From assembly GCA_947258815.1 (NCBI GenBank), contig CAMYJW010000028.1, forward strand, positions 1 through 64,000: a stretch of DNA of 64,000 nt, in the 5' to 3' direction. Position numbers and translations under genes: made by a program. How positions within the stretch are numbered: the stretch's first letter is position 1; every line of letters begins with the position of its first letter. The stretch is from an uncultured Sphingomonadaceae bacterium. GTDB lineage: Bacteria; Pseudomonadota; Alphaproteobacteria; Sphingomonadales; Sphingomonadaceae. Shown piece by piece: positions 1-7,329 of this stretch. Below the pieces are notes generated by a model, which searched no databases, was not told the DNA's origin, and saw only the letters and a program-made list of their open reading frames with translations.

Positions 1-1410
1 CCTCACAATTCGGGTCTCTGACGAACAGCGCGCACTGCTGGCGCATCGCGCCGGAACTCTCGCGGCGGCGCGCGCGATCTGGCGCGGCATTTGACGAAGG
101 AAGAGAACGATCATGTGACCGTGCATGTCGAAGCGAGGGACATAACCCTTGGTCCAAAGATACGCCATGCGGCCATGAACAGCGAGGCAAGTACCACGAA
201 TAACTGGCTTCTTCGCTTGGCGGTACAGTTTCAGGTCGTCAGTGGGTCGAATGCGAATCCCCACGAGACTCGCACCATCCGAGCACCCATCCAGGAAACC
301 TTGCCACTCCTTGTCATTGAACCGCACTCGCCCGTGGATGAATATCTCCTTGGGCGGCGCGTTATGTTGCTTCTCATAAGCCGCACAAACAAGTTGCATA
401 AGTTCACAGGCCTTTTCGCGGGACAGATGAAACTGGCCCAGCCGTTCGGAGTACCATTCACCGACTGCCCCACGGAATACCAGTCCTTCTCCTGACTGGA
501 GAAACAATTGAGCACCGCAACAGGCATTCCTCCGATTTGGATCTGCGGGCATCTGTTTGAAAACGATTCCGACATAGCAGACCCCCGGCCTAATATCGCG
601 TAGCCGCCATGGAGGTCCAAGGGACTTGTAGTAGGAGGTCGTACAAAGGTTCCAGGCGATGGTTGCCGGGTCTTGCACCTTGTACTTGTACTGCTCAACG
701 CGCGGAGCAAGTGCCCCCCGCAATGTCCGTTCGCGTAAAATTTGGACAGGCGCATCATCGAGAAGCCGCGCCTTGAGCTGATTGTGGAAGTTGAGGTCAT
801 AAAGCTGAAGCTCAGCCTCAGCGTTGTCTTCAGCAAACATCGAAGGTTCTTTGAGCAACGCTTTTGCGGTCTTCTGGCGAAGCGTTGCCATGCCCTGAAT
901 GCGTTCAGCAATCGGCGGCGATTTCGTTGGCCTTCCCCATTCATGCACCTCGTCGGGAATCACGACGAACCAGAAATCGGGTGTCACGTCAGCTTCATCC
1001 TTCAAATATGATTGGATTGCCTCGGCGTAGATATCGACGGCGGTTTTAATTGCCTCGTGCCGGTTATGGAGGCGAATTGCCTTACCGATCTTACTCGCTG
1101 ACACCTCAATTCGCGCCGTGGCGTTTGCGGGCCAACGAAGACCGAATGCAGCCTCGAGTCCTGGGAATGCGGCGTGATGCGCGCGATCCTCAACATGCGG
1201 TGGAATATAGCCGGAAACGAGCGTACCAAATTGGTCGAACAGACCGAGCAGTTCAGCAGGTCCGATGACGCCGAACTTCATTGTCTCGGAATACTGGCCG
1301 CGTTCCGCCGGCCCATACAGAAAAAGACCGTCCTTCGGGTGCTCCTCGTTTTGAGAATGAGCAAACTCCAGCTGCGGTTCTGACAGGAGAAACAACTTTG
1401 CTTCAGTCAT
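1..1410 (-). CDS. Short prokaryotic Argonaute (MID-PIWI), C-terminally truncated, open at window edge
   Basis: The frame starts at ATG 1410-1408 and stays open to base 1. The N-terminus has the short-Argonaute signature: SEPQLEFAHS (residues 10-19), then HPKDGLFLYGP (about 25-35). A MID-like region follows (about 145-260), then YYKSLGPPWRL (260-270) opening the PIWI fold, VCYVGIVFK (277-285), PPKEIFIHGRVRF (353-365) and LWTKGYVPRFDMHG (about 418-431). The position where active Argonautes carry the first catalytic Asp (GID) reads GIV, so the protein should not cleave. This is typical of short pAgos, which use guides to sense invading nucleic acid and trigger a partner effector. After residue 431 (base 118) the sequence no longer resembles the family, so the last 50-60 residues appear lost. 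The start codon overlaps the stop of the upstream gene (ATGACTGA), as in Argonaute-partner operons. Family assignment is from motifs read by eye. Confidence 0.8.
   Translation of the reverse strand, partial: MTEAKLFLLSEPQLEFAHSQNEEHPKDGLFLYGPAERGQYSETMKFGVIGPAELLGLFDQFGTLVSGYIPPHVEDRAHHAAFPGLEAAFGLRWPANATARIEVSASKIGKAIRLHNRHEAIKTAVDIYAEAIQSYLKDEADVTPDFWFVVIPDEVHEWGRPTKSPPIAERIQGMATLRQKTAKALLKEPSMFAEDNAEAELQLYDLNFHNQLKARLLDDAPVQILRERTLRGALAPRVEQYKYKVQDPATIAWNLCTTSYYKSLGPPWRLRDIRPGVCYVGIVFKQMPADPNRRNACCGAQLFLQSGEGLVFRGAVGEWYSERLGQFHLSREKACELMQLVCAAYEKQHNAPPKEIFIHGRVRFNDKEWQGFLDGCSDGASLVGIRIRPTDDLKLYRQAKKPVIRGTCLAVHGRMAYLWTKGYVPRFDMHGHMIVLFLRQMPRQIARAAARVPARCASSARCSSETRIVR
2..94 (+). pseudogene. 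Possible ribbon-helix-helix protein fragment, cut by the window edge
   Basis: A short plus-strand frame is open from the window edge to a TGA at 92-94. It begins LTIRVSDEQRALLAHRAG, which looks like the start of a ribbon-helix-helix domain of the kind found in plasmid mobilisation (MobC-like) or CopG-type proteins. The residues that follow (TLAAARAIWRGI) do not continue that pattern. If real, this is a fragment whose reading frame was joined to foreign sequence near base 55-95, at the far side of the Argonaute remnant. It is too short for a firm assignment and its true start is outside the window. Confidence 0.22.
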
Positions 1411-1807
1411 CATCGTCCTCCTCATCGCCTAGGAGTGAAGAGAAGACTGGATCGCTAAGCTTTTGATTGAGTTCGTCCTGCTCAAAAGCCTCGGCCGACT
1501 CATCTGAAAGGTCATCGCTGACAGGATCGCTTGAAATTCCGTGATTGAGCGAAAAATTCACGATCTTGGACGAAATCGTAATTTGCTGGCCTGCCCCAAC
1601 TGCCAGCGAGATGGTGTCAGCATCCTCTGATACGAAATTGACGAAACCGAGAACCAACCCCCGCCATCGGTCATTGAACCATCGCTTCGTAAGCGAACGC
1701 CTCAGCCCATTACGGAATGGAGCCTGTGAATAAGCTTGTCGATGCTTTCGAATGTTATGCACGTGAGTCCGCCGATTTGGTAGACTCGAAGCATGATGAT
1801 GAGACAC
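1403..1807 (-). pseudogene. Remnant of the Argonaute partner gene (APAZ-like C-terminus)
   Basis: This minus-strand frame ends at TGA 1405-1403, overlapping the Argonaute ATG by 8 bases, so the two genes were translationally coupled. About 110 residues look like real protein, from near base 1735 down: a basic stretch FRNGLRRSLTKRWFNDRWRG, a beta-rich part, and a very acidic tail ending LLGDEEDDDD. In short-Argonaute operons the upstream gene encodes an effector (TIR, Sir2 or nuclease) fused to an APAZ domain; position, overlap and the C-terminal pattern suggest that this is the end of such an APAZ protein. No plausible start codon lies in the conserved part. The first 20-odd residues from the GTG at 1807 are antisense to the recombinase gene and look spurious. 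The effector domain is gone. Confidence 0.5.
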
Positions 1808-1825
1808 GCGACCGCGAGGTCGAAC

Positions 1826-2356
1826 ATGAATGATGCACCGGAGAGATCGGCAGTAATCTATGCGCGCGTTTCCTCGCGCAAACAGGTGAAGGAGGGCGGC
1901 GGCATTGAATCGCAGGCGACCCGTTGCCGCGCCTACGCCTCGTCACGCGGTTACGAAGTGGTCGCCAGGCTCGTGGACAAGATGCTCGATACCGATAATG
2001 CGGTAGTCACCGCACAAATCGAAAAGCGTCTGACCGCACTGGAAGAGGAGAAGCTGCTTCTCACCGAGAAGATCGAAAATTTGGGCAAGCCGGCAAGGGG
2101 CTTCGACGAAATGTTCGAGCACGCACTCAGATTTCTCGCAAGCCCTTATGATATCTGGAAAAATGGCACATTCGCAGACCGCAGAAATGTGCTGAAACTG
2201 GCCTTCACGGGCAGACTGAAATACTGCCGCGACAAGGGACTTCGAACACCGGAAACCTCTTTGCCTTTCAAGGTGTTAGGTGGGTTTTGGGATGGTGAAA
2301 AAGCGATGGCGCGCCCGACAGGATTCGAACCTGTGGCCCCCAGATTAGGAATCTGA
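1826..2356 (+). pseudogene. Serine recombinase with internal deletion
   Basis: The product starts at MNDAPERSAVIYARVSSRKQ, with a GAGGT upstream, and has the nucleophile-bearing motif YARVSS of large serine recombinases. The resolvase domain stops after about 45 residues (YEVVARLVD) and jumps to a C-terminal helical segment (QIEKRLTALEEEKLLLTEKI). Intact members are roughly 500 or more residues; this one has 176, so most of the catalytic core, the DNA-binding recombinase domain and any zinc ribbon are deleted, and it should be inactive. The last codons (MARPTGFEPVAPRLGI) are the antisense reading of the tRNA-Arg gene, so the frame ends inside the tRNA. This places the recombinase at the attachment end of the former island. 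An earlier ATG at 1793 is possible but has no better support. Confidence 0.8.
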
Positions 2357-2383
2357 TGCTCTATCCTGCTGAGCTACGGGCGC
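2307..2383 (-). tRNA. tRNA-Arg (anticodon CCT)
   Basis: The minus strand folds as a complete tRNA. The acceptor pairs GCGCCCG with CGGGCGC, the D arm contains TAGCTCAGC, the anticodon loop TTCCTAA gives CCT (Arg, codon AGG), and the T arm carries GGTTCGAATCC. The discriminator base is G and CCA is encoded (2309-2307). The 3' end faces the recombinase remnant, which is the usual arrangement when a tRNA gene serves as an island attachment site. Confidence 0.96.
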
Positions 2384-2437
2384 ATACCGCGCGCAGCATT
2401 AGGCTGCCCGAGGTGGCTTGGCAACGGCGTGGTTGCG

Positions 2438-2965
2438 TCAGTTAGCCTTGTCGGGTGGCGCGACAGGGAATGGCAAAGGCGCCACTTCAATGCCTTCTTC
2501 AAGCAGGTCCTGCGCCTCCTCGATCGTTGCCTGACCGTGAATAATCTCTTCTTCGCGCTCACCATAATGGATCGCGCGCGCGTTCTCGGCGAAATCCTTG
2601 CCCACCCATTTTGACTGCTTGAGCGCTTCGGTTTGCATACTCGCCAGCTTTTCCATCATCTCGACAGCTTCGGCCGGTAACTTGCGCGAACTCACCGTAT
2701 CGCCTCTGGACGGAGTGGTTTCAGGCGGCGCGACGGGAAGCGCCGCTGCCGGTTGCGAGGAGGCCGCAGGGGTTTCGATGGTCCGCGCCTGATTGCCCTT
2801 GCGGCCAACGGCAGGCGCCATGACAGCCTTTACGATGTCGCCGCTATCGCATTCGGGACAGGTCACGAGACCGCGTTGCGACTGCTGCGCAAAATCGTCG
2901 GACGAACCGAACCAGCCTTCAAACAGGTGACCGCCCGCACGGCATTCAAGATCATATACAATCAT
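2438..2965 (-). CDS. DUF1178 family protein
   Basis: The 175-residue product starts MIVYDLECRAGGHLFEGWF, the typical opening of DUF1178 proteins, with a CPECDS Cys pair near residue 40 and a second Cys near residue 8 that could bind a metal. A low-complexity Ala/Pro stretch follows. The C-terminal half keeps the conserved VGKDFAENARAIHYGE segment. Function is unknown in the family. It lies 8 bases after the stop of the nitrilase-like gene and is the last gene of a grxC-nitrilase-DUF1178 unit. An upstream in-frame extension to 3106 overlaps the neighbour and is rejected. Confidence 0.9.
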   Translation of the reverse strand: MIVYDLECRAGGHLFEGWFGSSDDFAQQSQRGLVTCPECDSGDIVKAVMAPAVGRKGNQARTIETPAASSQPAAALPVAPPETTPSRGDTVSSRKLPAEAVEMMEKLASMQTEALKQSKWVGKDFAENARAIHYGEREEEIIHGQATIEEAQDLLEEGIEVAPLPFPVAPPDKAN

Positions 2966-2973
2966 GTCAGACT

Positions 2974-3789
2974 CTAAATGGTGATATCGCGCCGATTGGC
3001 AAGGCTGGGCAATTGCGCGCGCACCTCGGCGATGCGCGCCGGATCGATCTCGACAAAGCCAACACCGGGTTCGTCGCCCTCCAGGTCGAGGAGAATCTCG
3101 CCCCATGGATCGACCGCAAGACTATGCCCGAATGTACGGCGGCCATCCTCATGTGCACCCACCTGCGCGGCGCACAGCACATATGCGCTGGCTTCAATCG
3201 CCCTTGCCCGCTGCATAACATGCCAGTGATCGCGGCCCGTCGGAACAGTGAACGCCGCCGGTATTGCGATCACATCGCATTGCGCGCGGCCCAATGCATC
3301 GTAGAGCGCGGGAAAGCGAATATCATAACAGATCGAAAGCCCCAGCCTGCCCAGCGGCGTTTCGACGGTTACGGCGCGATCTCCGGCGACGTAGGCGTTG
3401 GACTCCCGCCAGCTTTCGCCCGTATCAAGATCGACATCGAACATGTGCAGCTTGTCATACCGGGCAACGATCTCGCCCGAACTGTCGATCACGAACGCGC
3501 GGTTGGCCCACCGGCCATCATCGCGCACAATCGCAAGCGAGCCGATCGCAATCCAGATTCCCGCCCGCGCCGCAGCATCGCGCATGCCCGCCAGCACCCG
3601 ATCATCGTCTTCGCGGGAGATGGAAGCCTCTGCACGTGCGCGCTTCCTGTCGAGCAGACCCGACATTTCGGGCGTAAACAGCATCGAGGCGCCGCCCATT
3701 TCGGCTGACCCCACGGCGGCGATCATCGCCCTGGCGTTGGCATCCGGGTCTATGCCCGAAGTCATCTGAAAGATGGCGGCGCGCGTCAA
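2974..3789 (-). CDS. Carbon-nitrogen hydrolase (nitrilase superfamily, Nit2/omega-amidase-like)
   Basis: The 271-residue length is usual for the family. The catalytic triad is visible: Glu in LFTPEMSG (about 41), Lys in ARYDKLHMFDVD (about 113) and Cys in LSICYDIRFPALYD (about 154). Such enzymes hydrolyse small amides (alpha-keto acid amides or deaminated glutathione) in the cytoplasm. The gene follows grxC by 4 bases and precedes DUF1178 by 8, a unit common in alphaproteobacteria that fits glutathione housekeeping. The exact substrate cannot be read from the sequence. Confidence 0.9.
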   Translation of the reverse strand: MTRAAIFQMTSGIDPDANARAMIAAVGSAEMGGASMLFTPEMSGLLDRKRARAEASISREDDDRVLAGMRDAAARAGIWIAIGSLAIVRDDGRWANRAFVIDSSGEIVARYDKLHMFDVDLDTGESWRESNAYVAGDRAVTVETPLGRLGLSICYDIRFPALYDALGRAQCDVIAIPAAFTVPTGRDHWHVMQRARAIEASAYVLCAAQVGAHEDGRRTFGHSLAVDPWGEILLDLEGDEPGVGFVEIDPARIAEVRAQLPSLANRRDITI

Positions 3790-3793
3790 AGCA

Positions 3794-4057
3794 TCAAACG
3801 TTCAGCAACGGATCGAGCTTGCCCGCCCGATCGAGCGCGCTGACATCGTCAAAACCGCCGTAGGCAACGTCATCGATGAATATCTGCGGCACGGTTCGCG
3901 CGGTGGGGGCACGCTCCATCATTTCAGCGCGTTTCGGCCCGCCCATGGTGATGTCATATTCCTCATAGGACACGCCCTTGTTGTCAAACAGGGCTTTGGC
4001 CGCAACGCAATAGGGGCAACCCCATTTTGTGTATATTTCAACTTTCGGCTGGGGCAA
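3794..4057 (-). CDS. grxC: Glutaredoxin 3
   Basis: The core KVEIYTKWGCPYCVAAKALF carries the dithiol active site CPYC. TVPQIFIDD supplies the cis-Pro and GGFDD the glutathione-binding end. I place the start at the TTG at 4057-4055 because a GGAG lies about 9 bases upstream and the resulting 87 residues match the usual GrxC size. An ATG at 4105 would add a poorly conserved N-terminus that coincides with a short direct repeat (GGTCACGAGAT twice, 4066-4100 area). Role: glutathione-dependent reduction of disulfides and mixed disulfides in the cytosol. It is the first gene of the grxC-nitrilase-DUF1178 unit. Confidence 0.88.
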   Translation of the reverse strand: MPQPKVEIYTKWGCPYCVAAKALFDNKGVSYEEYDITMGGPKRAEMMERAPTARTVPQIFIDDVAYGGFDDVSALDRAGKLDPLLNV

Positions 4058-4117
4058 TTCGCAAGTCTCCAGACTGGTCACGAGATAGGTCACGAGATGG
4101 GCCATGAGGGCATACCT

Positions 4118-4143
4118 CTTGAAAGCGCGCGCCGCTATCATAT
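4118..4143 (+). promoter_or_regulatory. Candidate RpoH (heat-shock sigma) promoter for hsp20
   Basis: CTTGAAA (4118-4124) matches the RpoH -35 consensus exactly. Eleven bases later TATCATAT (4136-4143) shares the CATNT end of the -10 consensus CCCCATNT. Transcription from about 4150 would give a 5' leader of about 100 nt before hsp20, which suits the thermometer hairpin found there. Read by eye. Confidence 0.45.
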
Positions 4144-4221
4144 CTCGCTTGATGTGTCATGGCCCGGATGGGCATGGCGCGAAATGCAGAAGCGCCGGAT
4201 TGGCCGGGCTTCGAGTTAACG

Positions 4222-4245
4222 AAAATTGCTCAAAGGAGGATTTTT
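4222..4245 (+). promoter_or_regulatory. ROSE-like RNA thermometer hairpin masking the hsp20 ribosome binding site
   Basis: The arm AAAATTGCTC (4222-4231) can fold over a 4-base loop onto GAGGATTTTT (4236-4245), hiding most of the Shine-Dalgarno AAAGGAGGA. TTGCT opposite the SD, with a G facing a G inside the stem and a U-U mismatch, is the hallmark of ROSE elements upstream of small heat-shock genes in alphaproteobacteria. Heat would melt the weak stem and permit translation. Upstream helper hairpins were not modelled. Confidence 0.55.
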
Positions 4246-4248
4246 GTC

Positions 4249-4731
4249 ATGAATCGTGTGGATTTCACACCCTATCGCCGCTCCATGGTCGGCTTTGACC
4301 GCCTGTTCGATATTCTGGAAAATCAGGCGCGTGGCAGTTCGGGCGACAAATACCCGCCGTTCAACATCGAACGCCGCGGGAACGATGCCTATCGCATCAC
4401 GCTTGCCGTCGCCGGGTTCAAGCCAGAGGATATCGACATCACGGCCCATCAGAATCTGCTCGTGATCGAAGGCCGCAAAGGCGAAGAAACCGCGGACGGC
4501 GAATTCCTGCACGTCGGCATTGCCCAGCGCGGGTTTGAGCGCCGCTTCGAACTTGCCGATTATGTGCGCGTTGAAAACGCCGATCTGGAAAATGGCCTGC
4601 TGATTATCGATCTCGTGCGCGAAGTGCCCGAAGCGATGAAACCAAGGAAAATCGCCATTGGCGGAACGCCACCGCTTGAGGTTGTCGAATCGGACACCAC
4701 CAACGACGATGGCTCAAGCGCCGCCGCCTGA
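4249..4731 (+). CDS. Small heat-shock protein, Hsp20/IbpA type
   Basis: The 160-residue product has the alpha-crystallin domain (about 35-130). It shows YPPFNIERRGNDAYRITLAV, the GFKPEDIDI segment, the LLVIEGRKG strand, and IAQRGFERRFELADYVRV, the typical IbpA-type stretch. The C-terminal tail includes KPRKIAIGG, supplying the I-x-I anchor. It is an ATP-independent holdase for unfolding proteins in the cytosol. The start ATG 4249 follows a strong AAAGGAGGA. Regulation looks double: a heat-shock sigma promoter and a ROSE-like hairpin (see those entries). It stands alone, divergent from grxC. Confidence 0.93.
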   Translation: MNRVDFTPYRRSMVGFDRLFDILENQARGSSGDKYPPFNIERRGNDAYRITLAVAGFKPEDIDITAHQNLLVIEGRKGEETADGEFLHVGIAQRGFERRFELADYVRVENADLENGLLIIDLVREVPEAMKPRKIAIGGTPPLEVVESDTTNDDGSSAAA

Positions 4732-4768
4732 ACGCGGGTTGTTTCAGAGCCGCTTGTAAGCGCGTTTC

Positions 4769-4796
4769 GGGGGTGGACCCGGGATGGCCCACCCCC
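4769..4796 (+). terminator. Hairpin after hsp20, possible terminator
   Basis: GGGGGTGG (4769-4776) is complementary to CCACCCCC (4789-4796) across a 12-base loop. There is no clear T run after it, so it is a weak terminator candidate. Confidence 0.35.
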
Positions 4797-4964
4797 ACGA
4801 CGCAAGAAGCGCCGCCTGCCTTCGAATGATCGTCCGGGTCGCTGTTGACGATCATTTGTCGGCGAGCCAATCGCGCTGAAACGTTCAGTGCAACCTTGAA
4901 ACATGCGCAGTGCTGGTTGCCGCTGTCTTCCGCCCTGTTTCTATCGCTTCAAAGCCTAACACAC

Positions 4965-4983
4965 CTTAACGCTTGCGGTTAAG
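4965..4983 (-). terminator. Inverted repeat downstream of pyrG
   Basis: CTTAACGC and GCGGTTAAG (4965-4983) form a short, slightly bulged palindrome about 70 bases past the pyrG stop. On the minus strand the next bases are GTGTGTT, only moderately T-rich. It may stop the tpiA-secG-pyrG transcript. Confidence 0.3.
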
Positions 4984-5052
4984 ATTTTCGATTCACTCTC
5001 AAATCCCTGAGGACCTGCCACCCAAAACCTTCTCAAGGCCCCTGCAACGCCA

Positions 5053-6684
5053 TCAGACGAGCCGGGCCTGCCGCAGCGCAGCCCCGATAAATCCCGAAAA
5101 CAGCGGATGCGGATCGAAGGGTTTACTCTTGAGTTCGGGATGGAACTGAACGCCAACGAACCAGGGATGATCGGGCCGCTCTACAATTTCCGGCAGCAAG
5201 CCATCGGGCGACATGCCCGAAAACAGCAATCCGCCGCCTTCAAGCGCCTCGCGATACGCGACGTTGACTTCATATCGGTGGCGGTGGCGTTCGGAAATTT
5301 CGCAAGAGCCGTAAATTTCGGCAATGCGTGATCCCGGGTTGAGCACCGCATCATAAGCGCCAAGCCGCATGGTGCCACCCATATCTCCGTCAGCGGCGCG
5401 CTTTTGCAAACCCTCCGGGCTCATCCATTCAGTGATGATCCCGACGACGGGTTCCGCGGTCGTTCCAAATTCTGTCGAAGATGCAGCGGAGACACCGGCA
5501 ATGTTCCGGGCGGCTTCGATACACGCAACCTGCATTCCCAGGCATATGCCGAAAAACGGAACATCGTGTTCGCGAGCGAACCGGACGGATTCAATCTTGC
5601 CCTCGGTTCCGCGTTCTCCAAAACCTCCCGGCACAAGAATACCGTGCATCGGCTCAAGAAACGCAGCGATTTCCGAATCCTCTTTCTCGAAAACTTCGGC
5701 ATCGATCCAGCGAATGTTGACCTTCACGCGGTGCGCCATACCGCCATGGACCAGCGCCTCATTCAACGACTTGTAGGCATCGGGCAGCCCCACATATTTG
5801 CCGACGACACCGATCGTCACCTCGCCTTCCTGATTCTGATGGCGATCGACAATATCATTCCAGCGAGACAGTTCGGGAACCGGCGATTCCATGTCAAAAT
5901 GTCGCAGAACCTCTGAATCCAGCCCTTCCGCATGATACTGCAAGGGCACGGAATAAATGCTCGCCGCATCCAGCGCCGGGATCACCGCCTCGGGCCGGAC
6001 ATTGCAGAACTGCGAAATTTTCCGGCGCTCCCCATCGGGAAGCGGCTTTTCGCAACGGCAAAGCAGCACATCGGGCTGGACGCCCAGTCCGGTCAGTTCG
6101 CGAACCGAATGCTGCGTCGGTTTGGTTTTAAGCTCTCCGGCAGCAGCGATATAGGGCACAAGCGTAACGTGAACCGAACAGGTCTTTTGCCGGCCCAGTT
6201 CATTGCGCATCTGCCGGATCGCTTCAATGAACGGCAGACTTTCGATATCGCCAACGGTGCCGCCGATTTCACACAGAATGAAATCAAGATCATCGGGATC
6301 GGCCAGCGCGAATTGCTTGATCGCATCGGTAACGTGAGGAATCACCTGCACCGTTGCACCAAGGTAATCGCCCTTGCGTTCCTTGGCGATGATGTCGCGA
6401 TAGATCCGCCCCGATGTGATGTTGTCTGACTGGCGCGCCGAGACCCCAGTAAACCGTTCGTAATGCCCAAGATCGAGATCGGTTTCAGCGCCATCGTCTG
6501 TCACATAGACTTCGCCATGCTGATAGGGGCTCATCGTGCCGGGATCGACGTTCAGATAAGGATCGAACTTGCGTATGCGAACCTTGAATCCACGTGCCTG
6601 CAACAACGCCGCGAGGCTTGCTGCCATAAGACCTTTGCCGAGCGAGGAGACCACGCCGCCGGTGATAAAAATGTACCGCGCCAT
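5053..6684 (-). CDS. pyrG: CTP synthase
   Basis: The 543-residue product is the normal length. The N-terminal synthetase domain begins [16 protein letters not shown] (P-loop-like), with [19 protein letters not shown]. The C-terminal glutamine amidotransferase domain has [10 protein letters not shown] (nucleophile Cys about 390) and VQFHPELKS (His/Glu of the triad). It makes CTP from UTP using glutamine ammonia and ATP. It is the last gene of tpiA-secG-pyrG, with 118 bases between it and secG. Confidence 0.98.
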   Translation of the reverse strand: MARYIFITGGVVSSLGKGLMAASLAALLQARGFKVRIRKFDPYLNVDPGTMSPYQHGEVYVTDDGAETDLDLGHYERFTGVSARQSDNITSGRIYRDIIAKERKGDYLGATVQVIPHVTDAIKQFALADPDDLDFILCEIGGTVGDIESLPFIEAIRQMRNELGRQKTCSVHVTLVPYIAAAGELKTKPTQHSVRELTGLGVQPDVLLCRCEKPLPDGERRKISQFCNVRPEAVIPALDAASIYSVPLQYHAEGLDSEVLRHFDMESPVPELSRWNDIVDRHQNQEGEVTIGVVGKYVGLPDAYKSLNEALVHGGMAHRVKVNIRWIDAEVFEKEDSEIAAFLEPMHGILVPGGFGERGTEGKIESVRFAREHDVPFFGICLGMQVACIEAARNIAGVSAASSTEFGTTAEPVVGIITEWMSPEGLQKRAADGDMGGTMRLGAYDAVLNPGSRIAEIYGSCEISERHRHRYEVNVAYREALEGGGLLFSGMSPDGLLPEIVERPDHPWFVGVQFHPELKSKPFDPHPLFSGFIGAALRQARLV

Positions 6685-6802
6685 GGGAGTAGCGGCTTAG
6701 AGGCAACCCCGGTGACAGGGCAAGCGAAAGCTGCCTGAATCCACAGCTAGATTTGCCAATTTTGCGGTCGGATCAAAGGAAGGACGCAAATCCGACGGCA
6801 AC

Positions 6803-7216
6803 TTACTGTGTTGCGGAACCGGAAAGTGGATCATCGGACGGTGCAGCGCCTTGCGGTGTCGCCGGTTGCGATGCCTCCGGCACCGATTCGCCATCCGTTC
6901 CGTCCGCTCCGGCAAGCGGGTCTGCAGGCAGAGACGTTGTTGCCGGTGCCGAGCGTTCAAGCGACGTGTCGATCTCACGGCCAGTCGTGACATCAACCGC
7001 AAGTGCGGCAAGAGTGATACTCAGAAGCACGAACAGAACCGCCAGCACCGCAGTGGAGCGAGTCAGAAAATCAGCCGCACCGCGCGCGGACATCAGACCG
7101 GATGGATTGCCACCCACGCCAAGGCCGCCGCCTTCGGAACGTTGCATAAGGATCACGCCGACAAGTGCGGCGGCAACGATCGCCTGGACGACAGTCAGGA
7201 AAAAGAAGAGCGACAT
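6803..7216 (-). CDS. secG: Preprotein translocase subunit SecG
   Basis: The 137-residue product has two membrane helices (about 3-22 and 52-74) flanking the conserved cytosolic loop LMQRSEGGGLGVGGNPSG, the SecG signature. A long Pro/Ser/Ala-rich tail follows helix 2, as often seen in sphingomonads. SecG is the accessory subunit of the SecYEG channel in the inner membrane. I use the ATG at 7216 rather than the preceding GTG. It lies between tpiA and pyrG in the same orientation. Confidence 0.93.
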   Translation of the reverse strand: MSLFFFLTVVQAIVAAALVGVILMQRSEGGGLGVGGNPSGLMSARGAADFLTRSTAVLAVLFVLLSITLAALAVDVTTGREIDTSLERSAPATTSLPADPLAGADGTDGESVPEASQPATPQGAAPSDDPLSGSATQ

Positions 7217-7329
7217 CACAAATCAGCCTGTTCGGTGCTTCAAAACAGCGATGATGGGCCATGCCATTCACCGCCAATCGCGCGCAGATAGGCGCTGAAC
7301 CGGGTCAGCGCAAGCCGCCGGGCCGTGTT

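Larger units (their letters stand above)
4732..5052. other. Intergenic region between hsp20 and pyrG (convergent)
   Basis: This 321-base gap lies between two convergent genes. No credible coding frame is visible. It holds two inverted repeats, listed separately, that could end the two transcripts. Confidence 0.6.

Noticed and set aside
91..495. 134-residue plus-strand frame
   Set aside because: Antisense to the Argonaute C-terminal part; no plausible start context and no recognisable motif.
231..944. 237-residue minus-strand frame
   Set aside because: It is another frame of the same strand as the Argonaute gene; composition is Arg/Ser-rich and shows no domain, while the overlapping frame has clear family motifs.
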